The position numbers and the translations under genes are program-made. From Verrucomicrobiota bacterium (GTDB lineage Bacteria > Chlamydiota > Chlamydiia > Chlamydiales > SM23-39), in assembly GCA_018968815.1 (NCBI GenBank), contig JAGWZL010000017.1, forward strand, positions 1 to 39,529: 39,529 bases of DNA, in the 5' to 3' direction. Positions within the stretch are counted from its first letter, which is position 1. Each line of letters starts with the position of its first letter. This document shows positions 1 through 7,620 of the stretch, one piece after another. The notes beneath the pieces are model-generated. The model did not search any database and had not been told where the DNA came from. It saw only the letters and a list, made by a program, of their open reading frames with translations.

Positions 1-55
1 CTCAAAAGAACCGAAAAATCGACAGAAGATCTTTTCAACGACAGTCTCTAAGGCT
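1..55. repeat. Partial copy of palindromic element family 1
   Basis: The first 26 or so bases match one arm of the palindrome at 7346-7511 (shared core CTCAAAAGAACC), and the following bases (TTTTCAACGACAGTCTCT) match the outer end of the half-element at 9652-9765. The copy starts before the window, so its full size is unknown. It runs into the stop codon of the methyltransferase gene that ends at 48, so the 3' end of that gene may have been reshaped by the element. Confidence 0.65.
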
Positions 56-833
56 TTTTTGAGAGAAATATGTGAGGGTAACCCGGGATGGGGGTAATGG
101 TGTAACCGAGGGTTTGAATATAGCGAAAGAGCGCTTCTTTTTGCTGAGCAAACCAAGGATCAGGCCAGGCCTCAAAGATGAACGGCGGCCAACCCGAATT
201 CTGTAAGGTTTTTTCCGCGCCTTTTAAGACATCAATCTCAGCTCCTTCTACATCAATCTTCATGAATCCTATATTTTCTAAGTGAAATGAATCTAAACTT
301 CTGACTTTGACCCTTTCTTCCCTTAAACACTGCTGATTCGTAGGAAGGTTGCAAATGGAGCTCCCCCCTCCGTCTTCACTAATGATTTTTAAGCTCATGA
401 TTTTCTCATTGTCCTCGCTTTTTCCCAAAGCGCACTGATGAGCTTGCACATTGTAGTATTCATTTAAAGCAATCCCACCACAGAGTTGATAATAGGTCAT
501 CTGTTGACATTCAAAAGCATGCACTTCTTTACAAAAGGGGGCTAATGATAGGGCGTACGTACCCATATGCGCACCAATATCCACAAATATTTTGGTTTTG
601 TCGCACTGCGTCTTACACCATTCTATTAAGCTTTTTTCGGGGATTCCCGTATTGAGAATCCAATCGGCTGTGGGATTATTTCCTTTCATCACAAAGAATA
701 ATCCATTGGGTTTGATGATCTGTGTTCTATCCTCATTAAAGAGAATCATTTTATCATTCAGGCCGAACAGTCGCGAGGCATTGAAAAAGATCAGCGCCAG
801 GATGCATAGAGACAAGGATTTTGGTTTTTTCAT
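48..833 (-). CDS. FkbM-family SAM-dependent methyltransferase, exported
   Basis: The 261-residue product starts with a Lys-rich n-region and a hydrophobic segment (about residues 7-24) that looks like a signal peptide or anchor. The FkbM methyltransferase fold follows: the SAM-binding motif FVDIGAHMGTYAL near residue 85, an acidic residue in VHAFECQ about 20 residues later, and the family signature MKIDVEGAEIDVLKGAE near residue 192. FkbM enzymes O-methylate sugars or small molecules; the substrate here cannot be read. A TTG one codon upstream (836) is possible, but the ATG at 833 is preferred. No clear ribosome binding site is visible. The gene stands alone, divergent from the phosphoribosyltransferase gene, and its stop codon lies at the edge of a repeat element. 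An export signal on an FkbM enzyme is unusual. Confidence 0.8.
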   Translation of the reverse strand: MKKPKSLSLCILALIFFNASRLFGLNDKMILFNEDRTQIIKPNGLFFVMKGNNPTADWILNTGIPEKSLIEWCKTQCDKTKIFVDIGAHMGTYALSLAPFCKEVHAFECQQMTYYQLCGGIALNEYYNVQAHQCALGKSEDNEKIMSLKIISEDGGGSSICNLPTNQQCLREERVKVRSLDSFHLENIGFMKIDVEGAEIDVLKGAEKTLQNSGWPPFIFEAWPDPWFAQQKEALFRYIQTLGYTITPIPGYPHIFLSKKP

Positions 834-919
834 CAATTGCCGGCTGGCAACGTTAATGCAAAATCTGTTTTTTTGTCAATTTTTCAGCATTTACTCTCAT
901 CTGGAAATCCTTTTTGTGG

Positions 920-952
920 TATACACCAATGAACTCAAAAGTCGATTTTTCG
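920..952. repeat. Terminal fragment of palindromic element family 3
   Basis: ATACACCAATGAACTCAAAA at 921-940 matches the outer end of the element at 21340-21510 (ATACACAAATGAACTCAAAA) with one difference, and the similarity continues for about 10 more bases. Only one arm end is present. It stops just before the phosphoribosyltransferase start codon, in the place where a promoter and ribosome binding site would be expected. Confidence 0.6.
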
Positions 953-968
953 GATGATGTTGTCTATG

Positions 969-1604
969 ATGTTTAAAGACCGTTCTGATGCTGGAAGACA
1001 GTTAGCTCAAAAACTTCTGTCGTATCAAGGGCAGGCGAATACGATCGTGTTTGGGTTAGCTCGCGGAGGAGTGGTCGTTGCTTACGAAGTGGCGCGCATT
1101 CTATCATTGCCTCTCAATGTTCTGGTGCCGCGCAAAATAGGGGCTCCTGGCAATCCAGAGCTGGCTCTGGGGGCTGTTGCAGAGGATGGAGAACTGATGC
1201 TGAATGAAGAAATCGTGAGCGACTTAGGGGTGTCGCCTGCCTTGATCCAAGAAGCGGCACGGCAAGCAAAGGCTCTCTCCGATCAGCGGTTGCTCAAATA
1301 TCGGCAATGCGCTCCGCTTGGCAACCTACAAGGGAAGACAGCGATTGTCATTGATGATGGAATTGCAACGGGAGCTACGATGCTCATTGAAATTCAGTCT
1401 CTTCGTAAACGGGGGCTGCGCAAAATCATTGCAGCCGCTCCTGTGGCGGCTTTAGACGCTTGGAGTGCGATCCAAAAGGTTTGCGATGAGGCCGTTTGTT
1501 TACATGTTGCGACCGATTTTGGAGGCATATCGGAATTTTATCTTGACTTTGCTCAAGTAGAAGATGAGCAGGTACAATCCCTTCTGCAACGCGGCAAACG
1601 ATGA
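969..1604 (+). CDS. Phosphoribosyltransferase family protein
   Basis: The 211-residue product has the type I phosphoribosyltransferase fold. Near the N-terminus are MFKDRSDAGRQLA, GLARGGVVVAYEVA and VLVPRKIGAPGNPELALGAV. The PRPP-binding loop AIVIDDGIATGATM follows, with its characteristic acidic pair and Gly/Thr-rich turn. This matches the group of predicted phosphoribosyltransferases often found near dienelactone-hydrolase-like or stress genes. Its substrate is unknown. The family usually begins MFKDR, so the ATG at 969 is chosen over in-frame ATGs at 954 and 966. The gene is first in a tight cluster: its stop overlaps the start of the phosphodiesterase-archease gene by 4 bases (ATGA). No good ribosome binding site is seen because a repeat fragment abuts the start. 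Confidence 0.85.
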   Translation: MFKDRSDAGRQLAQKLLSYQGQANTIVFGLARGGVVVAYEVARILSLPLNVLVPRKIGAPGNPELALGAVAEDGELMLNEEIVSDLGVSPALIQEAARQAKALSDQRLLKYRQCAPLGNLQGKTAIVIDDGIATGATMLIEIQSLRKRGLRKIIAAAPVAALDAWSAIQKVCDEAVCLHVATDFGGISEFYLDFAQVEDEQVQSLLQRGKR

Positions 1605-2389
1605 AAACACGGCTATTTTTTGGGTTAGAAGTGCACGCTCCTTGGCCGCATCTTTGGCCCAAGGGGCGCCTGATCGAAGAGGCGCATCGCCACTTGACGC
1701 TTGCCTTTCTCGGATCCGTTTCTCTTCCCGATGTGGAAAAGACGCTCAGCAGCTGTCCTCGCCCTCCTTTTCAAATAGGCCCCTGTGGCTGGTTCGACAC
1801 TTCTCTCTTGATTCCCAAACAAGAACCTCGGTTGGTGGCTTGGCATGCACATTGGTTGGACGATGGCGTGCGCCTCTATCAGAAAGAACTCGCCGATTGG
1901 CTTCGCGAAAAGGGATTTGGCGTCGATGAACGGGGATGGCTTTCTCACATAACCATGTGTCGGCAACCATTCGACTCGGAAGAATGGACCCATTTTTTTA
2001 AGCCGCTTCCTTTCTATGTGGGTCCGCTGCATCTGTATGAAAGTCTCGGTCATTCAACGTATCGACCTCTTTGGACCTCTTCTCTCGCATCTCCTTTTGT
2101 AGAGATTGAACATATGGCCGACATTGCCTTTATGATTTATGGGAAAAATATCCATGATTTATATGAACATGCTTTGATTGCGCTCGCCTTTAAAGACCCC
2201 TCGCTTTTGATCCATTGGAGACGGCCGGCACAGATCGCTGGTGTGGAAGAGCTCGTTATGTTATTGAATGAGGCTGTACGACTGACAGATCAAGACGCGG
2301 GTTGTGAATTTAAAGCTGTGAGTTTTCATGGGGATATTCAATCCGTTCAAGAAGGTTTGCTGCAGTGGGAGATGATTGTCGATGTTTAA
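1601..2389 (+). CDS. 2H RNA cyclic phosphodiesterase (ThpR/LigT) fused to an archease-like domain
   Basis: Two RNA-end domains lie in one 262-residue chain. Residues 1 to about 160 form a 2H phosphoesterase with both catalytic HxTx motifs: H31-L-T33 in HLTLAF and H116-I-T118 in SHITMC. Members of this family open 2',3'-cyclic phosphate ends to 2'-phosphates or show 2'-5' ligase activity. Residues about 166-262 resemble archease: HMADIAFMIYGKNIHDLYEHA at the start and EFKAVSFHGDIQS plus a WEMIVDV end. Archease activates RtcB and lets it turn over. The archease part, at about 97 residues, is shorter than the usual roughly 140. The gene overlaps the phosphoribosyltransferase gene upstream and rtcB downstream (8 bases), which suggests translational coupling. 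The 2H assignment is strong; the archease assignment is good but rests on motif similarity. Confidence 0.82.
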   Translation: MKTRLFFGLEVHAPWPHLWPKGRLIEEAHRHLTLAFLGSVSLPDVEKTLSSCPRPPFQIGPCGWFDTSLLIPKQEPRLVAWHAHWLDDGVRLYQKELADWLREKGFGVDERGWLSHITMCRQPFDSEEWTHFFKPLPFYVGPLHLYESLGHSTYRPLWTSSLASPFVEIEHMADIAFMIYGKNIHDLYEHALIALAFKDPSLLIHWRRPAQIAGVEELVMLLNEAVRLTDQDAGCEFKAVSFHGDIQSVQEGLLQWEMIVDV

Positions 2390-3809
2390 TCTCAAAAAGA
2401 TCAAGCCATCCACTTATATACTGCCCCAAGAAGGCTCTATGCTCGTGCCGGGCTTGCTGATTGCTTCAGAAGAGCAGTTGCGTCAAGAAGAGTTAACCAA
2501 ACCTCTGGAGCAAGTGCGGAATGTGGCCTGTCTGCCCGGGATTTTGGGTTACAGCATTGCTATGCCTGATATCCATTGGGGCTATGGGTTTCCCATTGGA
2601 GGCGTTGCGGCGATGGATGCGGAAACGGGTGTGATCAGTCCGGGAGGGGTAGGATATGACATTAATTGCGGCGTTCGCATGGCCATTGTGCCCATCTTGT
2701 TTCGGGATCTAAAAGAGGTGACCAAGCAGGCTCTTTTAGATGCGATTTTTCGTTTGATCCCTTCGGGGGCCGGAAGGGGGAGTTCAAAAGCAAAGAATTT
2801 GAGCGACTCCGATTATGTGCATCTTGCGACACAAGGGGCTCGTTGGTCCATTGAACAGGGCTTTGGCTTTGCGCAAGATCTAGATCATATGGAAAGCCAA
2901 GGGGTTTTAGAGGAGGCGGATATTCGGGCGGTCTCTCTAGAGGCCAAGAATCGGGGGAAAAATCAGCTAGGTTCCATTGGATCGGGCAATCATTTTGTGG
3001 AAATTGGCGAGGTCAAAGAGATTTTCATGCCAGACATTGCCAAAGCGTGGCGCATCGAGTCCAATCAAACCTACATCCTCATTCACACGGGATCTAGGGG
3101 GTTCGGCCATCAGATTTGCCAAGATTTTTTGAATGACTTCATGCAGAAGGGATGGGCTAAAAATCTGCCCGATCGGCAACTGGTCGCAGCGCCGATTCAA
3201 AGTCCTGAAGGGCAGCAATATTGGAAGGCCATGGCGTCTGCCGCCAATTATGCATTCAATAATCGACAGCAAATCCTGCATGGCGTGCGACAAGCTTTTC
3301 ATGAGACTTGCGCGATGGCTCCGGAAAAGATCCATCTGATTTACGATGTTTGCCATAACATTGCCAAAATGGAGCATCATGTAGTCGATGGGAAAAGGAT
3401 GAAGCTCTGTGTGCATCGCAAGGGAGCGACCCGGGCCTATGGCCCAGCCTCTCCAGATCTAGCGCCTATTTTCCAAAAAACTGGGCAGCCAGTGCTTGTC
3501 CCTGGCGATATGGGGCGAGCGAGCTATTTAATGGCAGGACTTGGCAATCCGATCACTTGGTGCAGTTCCTGTCACGGAGCAGGGAGAGCCAAAAGCCGCA
3601 TCCAAGCCATGCAGGAATGGAAAAAGCAAGGGGCTGTTGAGCAGATGAAAAAGCAAGGGGTTAAGGTGATCGCCCATTCCTATCGCACCATTGCTGAAGA
3701 GATGCCCGACGCGTATAAAAATGTCGACATCGTCGTGAATGCGACCCAAGAAGCAGGTCTTGCTCAAAAAGTCGCGCGTCTACAACCTGCCCTCGTTCTG
3801 AAAGGCTAG
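2382..3809 (+). CDS. rtcB: RNA-splicing ligase RtcB
   Basis: RtcB joins RNA 2',3'-cyclic phosphate (or 3'-phosphate) ends to 5'-OH ends using Mn2+ and GTP through a guanylated histidine. The 475-residue product carries the full set of motifs: GGVGYDINCGVRM (D93, C96 metal ligands), GSGNHFVEIG (H204), HTGSRGFGHQ (H235), DVCHNIAKME (H325), HRKGATRAYGP, and the guanylated histidine in SSCHGAGRAKSR (H398). Its length is normal for the family. The ATG at 2382 is chosen over an upstream TTG at 2376; GGGAG at 2367-2371 is a suitable ribosome binding site. It overlaps the preceding phosphodiesterase-archease gene, forming an RNA-repair module. Likely substrates are tRNAs or other RNAs cut by ribotoxins, but that is inference. 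Confidence 0.96.
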   Translation: MFNLKKIKPSTYILPQEGSMLVPGLLIASEEQLRQEELTKPLEQVRNVACLPGILGYSIAMPDIHWGYGFPIGGVAAMDAETGVISPGGVGYDINCGVRMAIVPILFRDLKEVTKQALLDAIFRLIPSGAGRGSSKAKNLSDSDYVHLATQGARWSIEQGFGFAQDLDHMESQGVLEEADIRAVSLEAKNRGKNQLGSIGSGNHFVEIGEVKEIFMPDIAKAWRIESNQTYILIHTGSRGFGHQICQDFLNDFMQKGWAKNLPDRQLVAAPIQSPEGQQYWKAMASAANYAFNNRQQILHGVRQAFHETCAMAPEKIHLIYDVCHNIAKMEHHVVDGKRMKLCVHRKGATRAYGPASPDLAPIFQKTGQPVLVPGDMGRASYLMAGLGNPITWCSSCHGAGRAKSRIQAMQEWKKQGAVEQMKKQGVKVIAHSYRTIAEEMPDAYKNVDIVVNATQEAGLAQKVARLQPALVLKG

Positions 3810-3816
3810 TACAGTC

Positions 3817-3979
3817 GAACGTATCCCGAAATTCTTAATGATCGATCTTTGCGCGCTTTTGGCAGACTTTCGTGCTTTGCTCCTCGGGGATATTGAGACA
3901 ATATCCCCCTCGTCGCAAATCCCAAAAGTCTGCTCAAAATCATCGCAAATTCCGATATTAAGAATTTCGGGATACATTC
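3817..3979. repeat. Complete palindromic element, family 2 (MITE-like)
   Basis: A 163-bp imperfect inverted repeat. The outer arms are GAACGTATCCCGAAATTC on the left and GAATTTCGGGATACATTC on the right, and pairing continues inward to the apex GATATTGAGACAATATC. It lies directly after rtcB and before the inverse autotransporter gene, and would form a long hairpin in RNA that could also end or attenuate transcription. No transposase is encoded. A half copy lies at 10379-10464. Its terminal GAAC(G)TATCCC resembles the end of family 1 (GAACCTATCCC), so both may have used a related transposase. Confidence 0.85.
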
Positions 3980-4020
3980 TCATTTCGGTATCGCAGAGCG
4001 CATTCAGAATTTTTCAAGAG

Positions 4021-4070
4021 GTAAGAATTCGCAATTTTGATATGTTCCAGGAAAAATATAGGCTCAGCTG
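4021..4070 (+). promoter_or_regulatory. Leader shared with the second surface-protein gene
   Basis: GTAAGAATTCGCAATTTT at 4021-4038 and ATAGGCTCA at about 4058-4066 recur in the same order before the autotransporter gene at 34761 (GTAAGAATTCGTAACTTT at 34677, ATAGGCTCA at about 34733). The function is unknown; the leader may be a common control region or a remnant of gene duplication. Confidence 0.45.
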
Positions 4071-6524
4071 ATGAAGATTCGAGTTGTTTTGTGCGCAGCC
4101 ATTCTGAGCGGTTTTGCGACTTCTCATGCAGAAGAGGGCATCTGTGCTGACGGCAAACAACAGGATCACGTGGCCATCCGCCATATTGAAAGCGGCGGTA
4201 TCGGCTATGAAGATGGTTATACCACCTTAGAAGCATTTTTCGCTTCAGACCCAAGTAAATGGACAGTCACCCCCTTTCTCGATGTCAGAGGTCACGTGTT
4301 TAATAACGGGAAATGGGCAGCCAATGTTGGTGTTGGCTTAAGAACTCTGTGGAAAAATCGAGCTTATGGCATCAATACGTACTACGACTATAGAAATACA
4401 AGCCGGCTCCATTCGAATCAAGTTGGAGTGGGTCTTGAGACTCTCGGAGAGCTATTTGACTTTCGGATCAATGGCTATTTACCTGTCGGAGCAAAAACCA
4501 GCGCCCCTTATGGCACGACCTTTTGGGCCTTTTCCGGCCATTACATGCTTCTATCGCAAAAATATCAATCTGCAATGAAAGGAAGTGATGCTGAATTTGG
4601 TTTTCATTTTGGAAAGTCTGATTTATGTGATTTCTATGCGGCAGTAGGCCCTTACTATTTCATAGGACAAAAAGCGCCAACTACGTGGGGTGGAAAAGCG
4701 AGAATTGCTGGCACTTTTAAAGACATTTTAACGTTGGAAATCAGCGACTCATATGATCGAACTTTTCATAATAAATTTCAGGGGCAGATCTCTTTAAACT
4801 TTTCTTTTGGCCCAAAATCAAAGATCAAAGAACAGAGATGCAATTGCACAGTGGCCAATCAACTCAATGACCGAATGTTACAACCGGTGAGTAGACAAGA
4901 AATCATCGTCATTGACAAGACAAAGAGACATAACGTTGCTATTGATCCTGCAACAGGGCTTCCCTACTTCTTCGTGTTCGTCAATAATACAAGTAGTTCA
5001 AATGGCACTTATGAAAGTCCTTATCATAGTTTAATTCAAGCGCAAGATAATTCCTCTCCAAATGACATCATCTACGTATTCCCTGGCGATGGGACAACAA
5101 GAGGGATGGATTCAGGAATCGCTTTACAAGCGAATCAAAAGTTTTGGGGTTCTGGGGTGAGTCACCCGATAAAAACTACCGAAGGCGTGGTCTCCATCCC
5201 TGCACAAAGCAGTTCCTGGCCCACCATTACGAATACCAATATCGATACAGATGGCAATGCAATCACTCTAGCGCTTAATAATGCGATCAGCGGCTTTAAT
5301 ATTGCCTCGGCAATGAACGACGCTATCTATGGAACCGATATACAAAGCTTGGATGTCTCTTTTTGCACGATTACAGACACCACTACTTATGTGATCGAAG
5401 CTTCTTCTTCTCAAAATGCCTCTATATCTATAACGAACAATCAGTTTTTGAATAACGTGAATGGAGTTTTTTTGACTCTTAATGGAACGTCCACTGTTGT
5501 CTGCTCAGAGAATACATTTCAAAACCAAACCTCTATTTCTAGCGTCCCATTCGAAATATCAGCAAGTAACAACACATTAGATACCTATTTCACAAATAAT
5601 ATTTTTAGCCACAACACAACTGGAAGTATTCGGTTTAACTTTGATAATGTCATCAGCTCAGATAATATTATTGATAATAATACGTTTACAAGCAACGGAG
5701 CCGGAGCGCAATCAAGCTTAGGATCAAACATTGTTGTTATTGCAAATGGAACGAATCGCTCTTGTTCCATTGCATTAGGAGACAACACTTTCTCAGACAA
5801 CGCCTCTTCTGCGCTGTACATGCACACGAGCGGCATGTTTACAAGTCTTGAAGCCACAGTGTCTGGCAACACAATAAATGGAAGTTCTGGTCTAGTTTTT
5901 GCAACCCCTGTCGATGATTTGACACTGGTTGCGACAAACAATGCGATCATAGGGGGCGGTGATAACGGGATCGCCATCATAAGCTCCGGAGTTACCTTAA
6001 CGGGTGCTATAACAATTAATAACAATACAATTTCAGATATTGTAAATTCTTCAAACGGGGTTTCTATAAGCCAAAACTTCTCAGTTCTTAATCTAACGCT
6101 ATTAAATAATGCAATTAACAACTGCCAAGGGACTGGAATTCTCAGTTATTCTCTCGTAGGCATTGATTCCCTGACCATGAATATTTCGGGTAACGCCATT
6201 AGTAATTGCCAAAATCTCTCATCCAATGCTTCCTCTGGCATAGATATAGAACAGTATACAGATCTTACGGGTTCGGTTACCAATAACACGCTAACAGATA
6301 ATACAGGCGTAGCCGTAGTTATTGGTTCTGGCCTATCGAGTCCTACAGCTTGTCTAACTCTTACCGGCAATCATAGCAGCACGGATTATCTTCTGACCAA
6401 TCCAGGAGATGGACACTTCAACTTAAGCCCATGCAATGTGGATGCCGCTAATGTGGGCACGATCAACACATCCGGCGTTATTGACCTCGTTCAATCCTGC
6501 TCTAACCCTGTCCCTTGTCCGTGA
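4071..6524 (+). CDS. Inverse autotransporter (intimin/invasin-type barrel) with beta-helix-like passenger
   Basis: An 817-residue outer-membrane protein. Residues 1-20 are a signal peptide (ending ATSHA). Residues about 35-255 look like an inverse autotransporter beta-barrel, with alternating strands such as GVGLRTLWKNRAYGINTYYDY and QVGVGLETLGELFDFRINGYLPVG, which is the intimin/invasin signature. After a linker (about 255-300) the rest is rich in Asn, Thr and Ser with many repeats of the form N-N-x-I-x-x-N, typical of a right-handed parallel beta-helix exposed on the cell surface. Here the barrel is N-terminal and the passenger C-terminal, the reverse of a classical autotransporter. The ATG at 4071 follows a leader that resembles the one before the large autotransporter at 34761. 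A role in attachment to host cells is inferred. Confidence 0.82.
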   Translation: MKIRVVLCAAILSGFATSHAEEGICADGKQQDHVAIRHIESGGIGYEDGYTTLEAFFASDPSKWTVTPFLDVRGHVFNNGKWAANVGVGLRTLWKNRAYGINTYYDYRNTSRLHSNQVGVGLETLGELFDFRINGYLPVGAKTSAPYGTTFWAFSGHYMLLSQKYQSAMKGSDAEFGFHFGKSDLCDFYAAVGPYYFIGQKAPTTWGGKARIAGTFKDILTLEISDSYDRTFHNKFQGQISLNFSFGPKSKIKEQRCNCTVANQLNDRMLQPVSRQEIIVIDKTKRHNVAIDPATGLPYFFVFVNNTSSSNGTYESPYHSLIQAQDNSSPNDIIYVFPGDGTTRGMDSGIALQANQKFWGSGVSHPIKTTEGVVSIPAQSSSWPTITNTNIDTDGNAITLALNNAISGFNIASAMNDAIYGTDIQSLDVSFCTITDTTTYVIEASSSQNASISITNNQFLNNVNGVFLTLNGTSTVVCSENTFQNQTSISSVPFEISASNNTLDTYFTNNIFSHNTTGSIRFNFDNVISSDNIIDNNTFTSNGAGAQSSLGSNIVVIANGTNRSCSIALGDNTFSDNASSALYMHTSGMFTSLEATVSGNTINGSSGLVFATPVDDLTLVATNNAIIGGGDNGIAIISSGVTLTGAITINNNTISDIVNSSNGVSISQNFSVLNLTLLNNAINNCQGTGILSYSLVGIDSLTMNISGNAISNCQNLSSNASSGIDIEQYTDLTGSVTNNTLTDNTGVAVVIGSGLSSPTACLTLTGNHSSTDYLLTNPGDGHFNLSPCNVDAANVGTINTSGVIDLVQSCSNPVPCP

Positions 6525-6607
6525 GCGGGCAGGTGACCTGATCCCATTTTTCCTGATAAGGAAAGCAAGTTGCAAGACTCCTTTGATGGAATCACAGGAT
6601 TTTGCTC

Positions 6608-6640
6608 CAGTTTCGTCCAGTCTAGTGCATACTGTGTAAT
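6608..6640. repeat. Small dispersed repeat (TTACACA type)
   Basis: A 21-base stretch at 6608-6628 matches 12915-12935 at 18 positions. Next to it, the minus strand reads AATTACACAGTATGCAC, similar to the TTACGCA repeats at 11195 and 12931. It lies in the 144-base gap between the inverse autotransporter and the exported GNAT, where nothing else is evident. Confidence 0.4.
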
Positions 6641-6668
6641 TTGGTTTTGCCTTGCCCAAAGCATCTTG

Positions 6669-7316
6669 TCACCTGTTTACCGACCTGGTTAATAAGTTAT
6701 ATTCCAATGTGGTGATGACGTGTCCGCGGAAAGATCGAGTATCGATGATCTTTGCTCCCCGTTCTGTATACCAATGGACTACTTGAAAATTTGAGGTAAA
6801 AAAGTGAATTTTTTCATATCCCAACTTTTTTGCAATGATGATCAAGGCTTGCGCCATGTTTTGTCCAATCCCTTGGTTTCTTTCTTCTGGAATTACATGG
6901 AAACTGCCTCCCCAGGGATTTCCGTCTTCGAGATCGGCTATTTCAGGTTCAGATTTGTCATCTAGAGAGATCACGCCCACGGGTACCGAATCTTTCAAAA
7001 CAACAAATGCTAACGGAAGGCGGTCATCGTTTAGAGAATGATTGAATCCATCCGTGAGCTTTTCTCTGGTTAATGAAGTATCGTAATGATGCCAATCCTG
7101 ATATTCCCATTCAACCAATAGAGGGATCGTTTCGGGGTGGTTTTTTAACAATTCTAGACGAAGTTGACTATTGAAAAAGAACATCTCGTTGATCTCTTGG
7201 ATGACATCGCGAAGCAAAGAAGCAGTATCCTTTTTATGTAGGGGTGGTTCTGTTGCATCGCCAAATGAAACAGCGATAACCCCCAGAAGCATGAGAAATG
7301 AACGAAATCGATTCAT
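6669..7316 (-). CDS. GNAT-family N-acetyltransferase with a signal peptide
   Basis: The 215-residue product begins MNRFRSFLMLLGVIAVSFG, a typical cleavable signal peptide, followed by a helical stretch and a GNAT domain (about residues 60-205). The acetyl-CoA pyrophosphate loop is visible as VIPEERNQGIGQNMAQAL near residue 139, after the strand VPVGVISLDD. The C-terminal HWYTERGAKI matches the conserved last part of the fold. The start is supported by GAGGGG six bases upstream, itself in a short stretch resembling the inner arm of palindromic family 1. GNAT enzymes use cytosolic acetyl-CoA, so an exported member suggests action in the host or a signal-anchor rather than true export. The substrate is unknown. 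Confidence 0.8.
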   Translation of the reverse strand: MNRFRSFLMLLGVIAVSFGDATEPPLHKKDTASLLRDVIQEINEMFFFNSQLRLELLKNHPETIPLLVEWEYQDWHHYDTSLTREKLTDGFNHSLNDDRLPLAFVVLKDSVPVGVISLDDKSEPEIADLEDGNPWGGSFHVIPEERNQGIGQNMAQALIIIAKKLGYEKIHFFTSNFQVVHWYTERGAKIIDTRSFRGHVITTLEYNLLTRSVNR

Positions 7317-7345
7317 AAAGACCCCTCGAAAAAGGAAGATTCTAA

Positions 7346-7511
7346 GAACCTATCCCAATAAAATTTTTCGTCGCTTTTCTGGATTATTTTGAGAGATTTT
7401 CGATTATTTTTCGAGGGGTCATATCGAAAGCTATATGACCCCTCGAAAAATAATCGAAAATCTCTCAAAAGAACCAAAAAATCGACTGAAACTTTTTCTT
7501 GGGATAGGTTC
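7346..7511. repeat. Complete palindromic element, family 1 (MITE-like)
   Basis: A 166-bp inverted repeat with ends GAACCTATCCCAA and TTGGGATAGGTTC. The arms are about 79 bases and differ at roughly a dozen positions. Near the apex the pairing is perfect over TCGAGGGGTCATAT and ATATGACCCCTCGA with loop CGAAAGCT. No open reading frame of interest lies in it. It sits between the exported GNAT gene and the lipoprotein gene. Related partial copies are at 1-55 and 9652-9765. Confidence 0.85.
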
Positions 7512-7620
7512 AACGCATGAATGATGTTTTTGTCATTTTGGAGGTGGAGCGATGCATCTCAAGAGGAAGAAAAGTGAACCCGAACCTCTAACTAAGACTG
7601 GACTCAAGAATGGGGCAAGG

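Noticed and set aside
592-957. Open frame on the plus strand opposite the methyltransferase gene
   Set aside because: It is the antisense of an FkbM domain with no family likeness of its own.
3817-3979. The palindrome as a simple terminator of rtcB
   Set aside because: It is much longer than a terminator, has related copies elsewhere and no terminal T-run, so it is treated as an element even if it also affects transcription.
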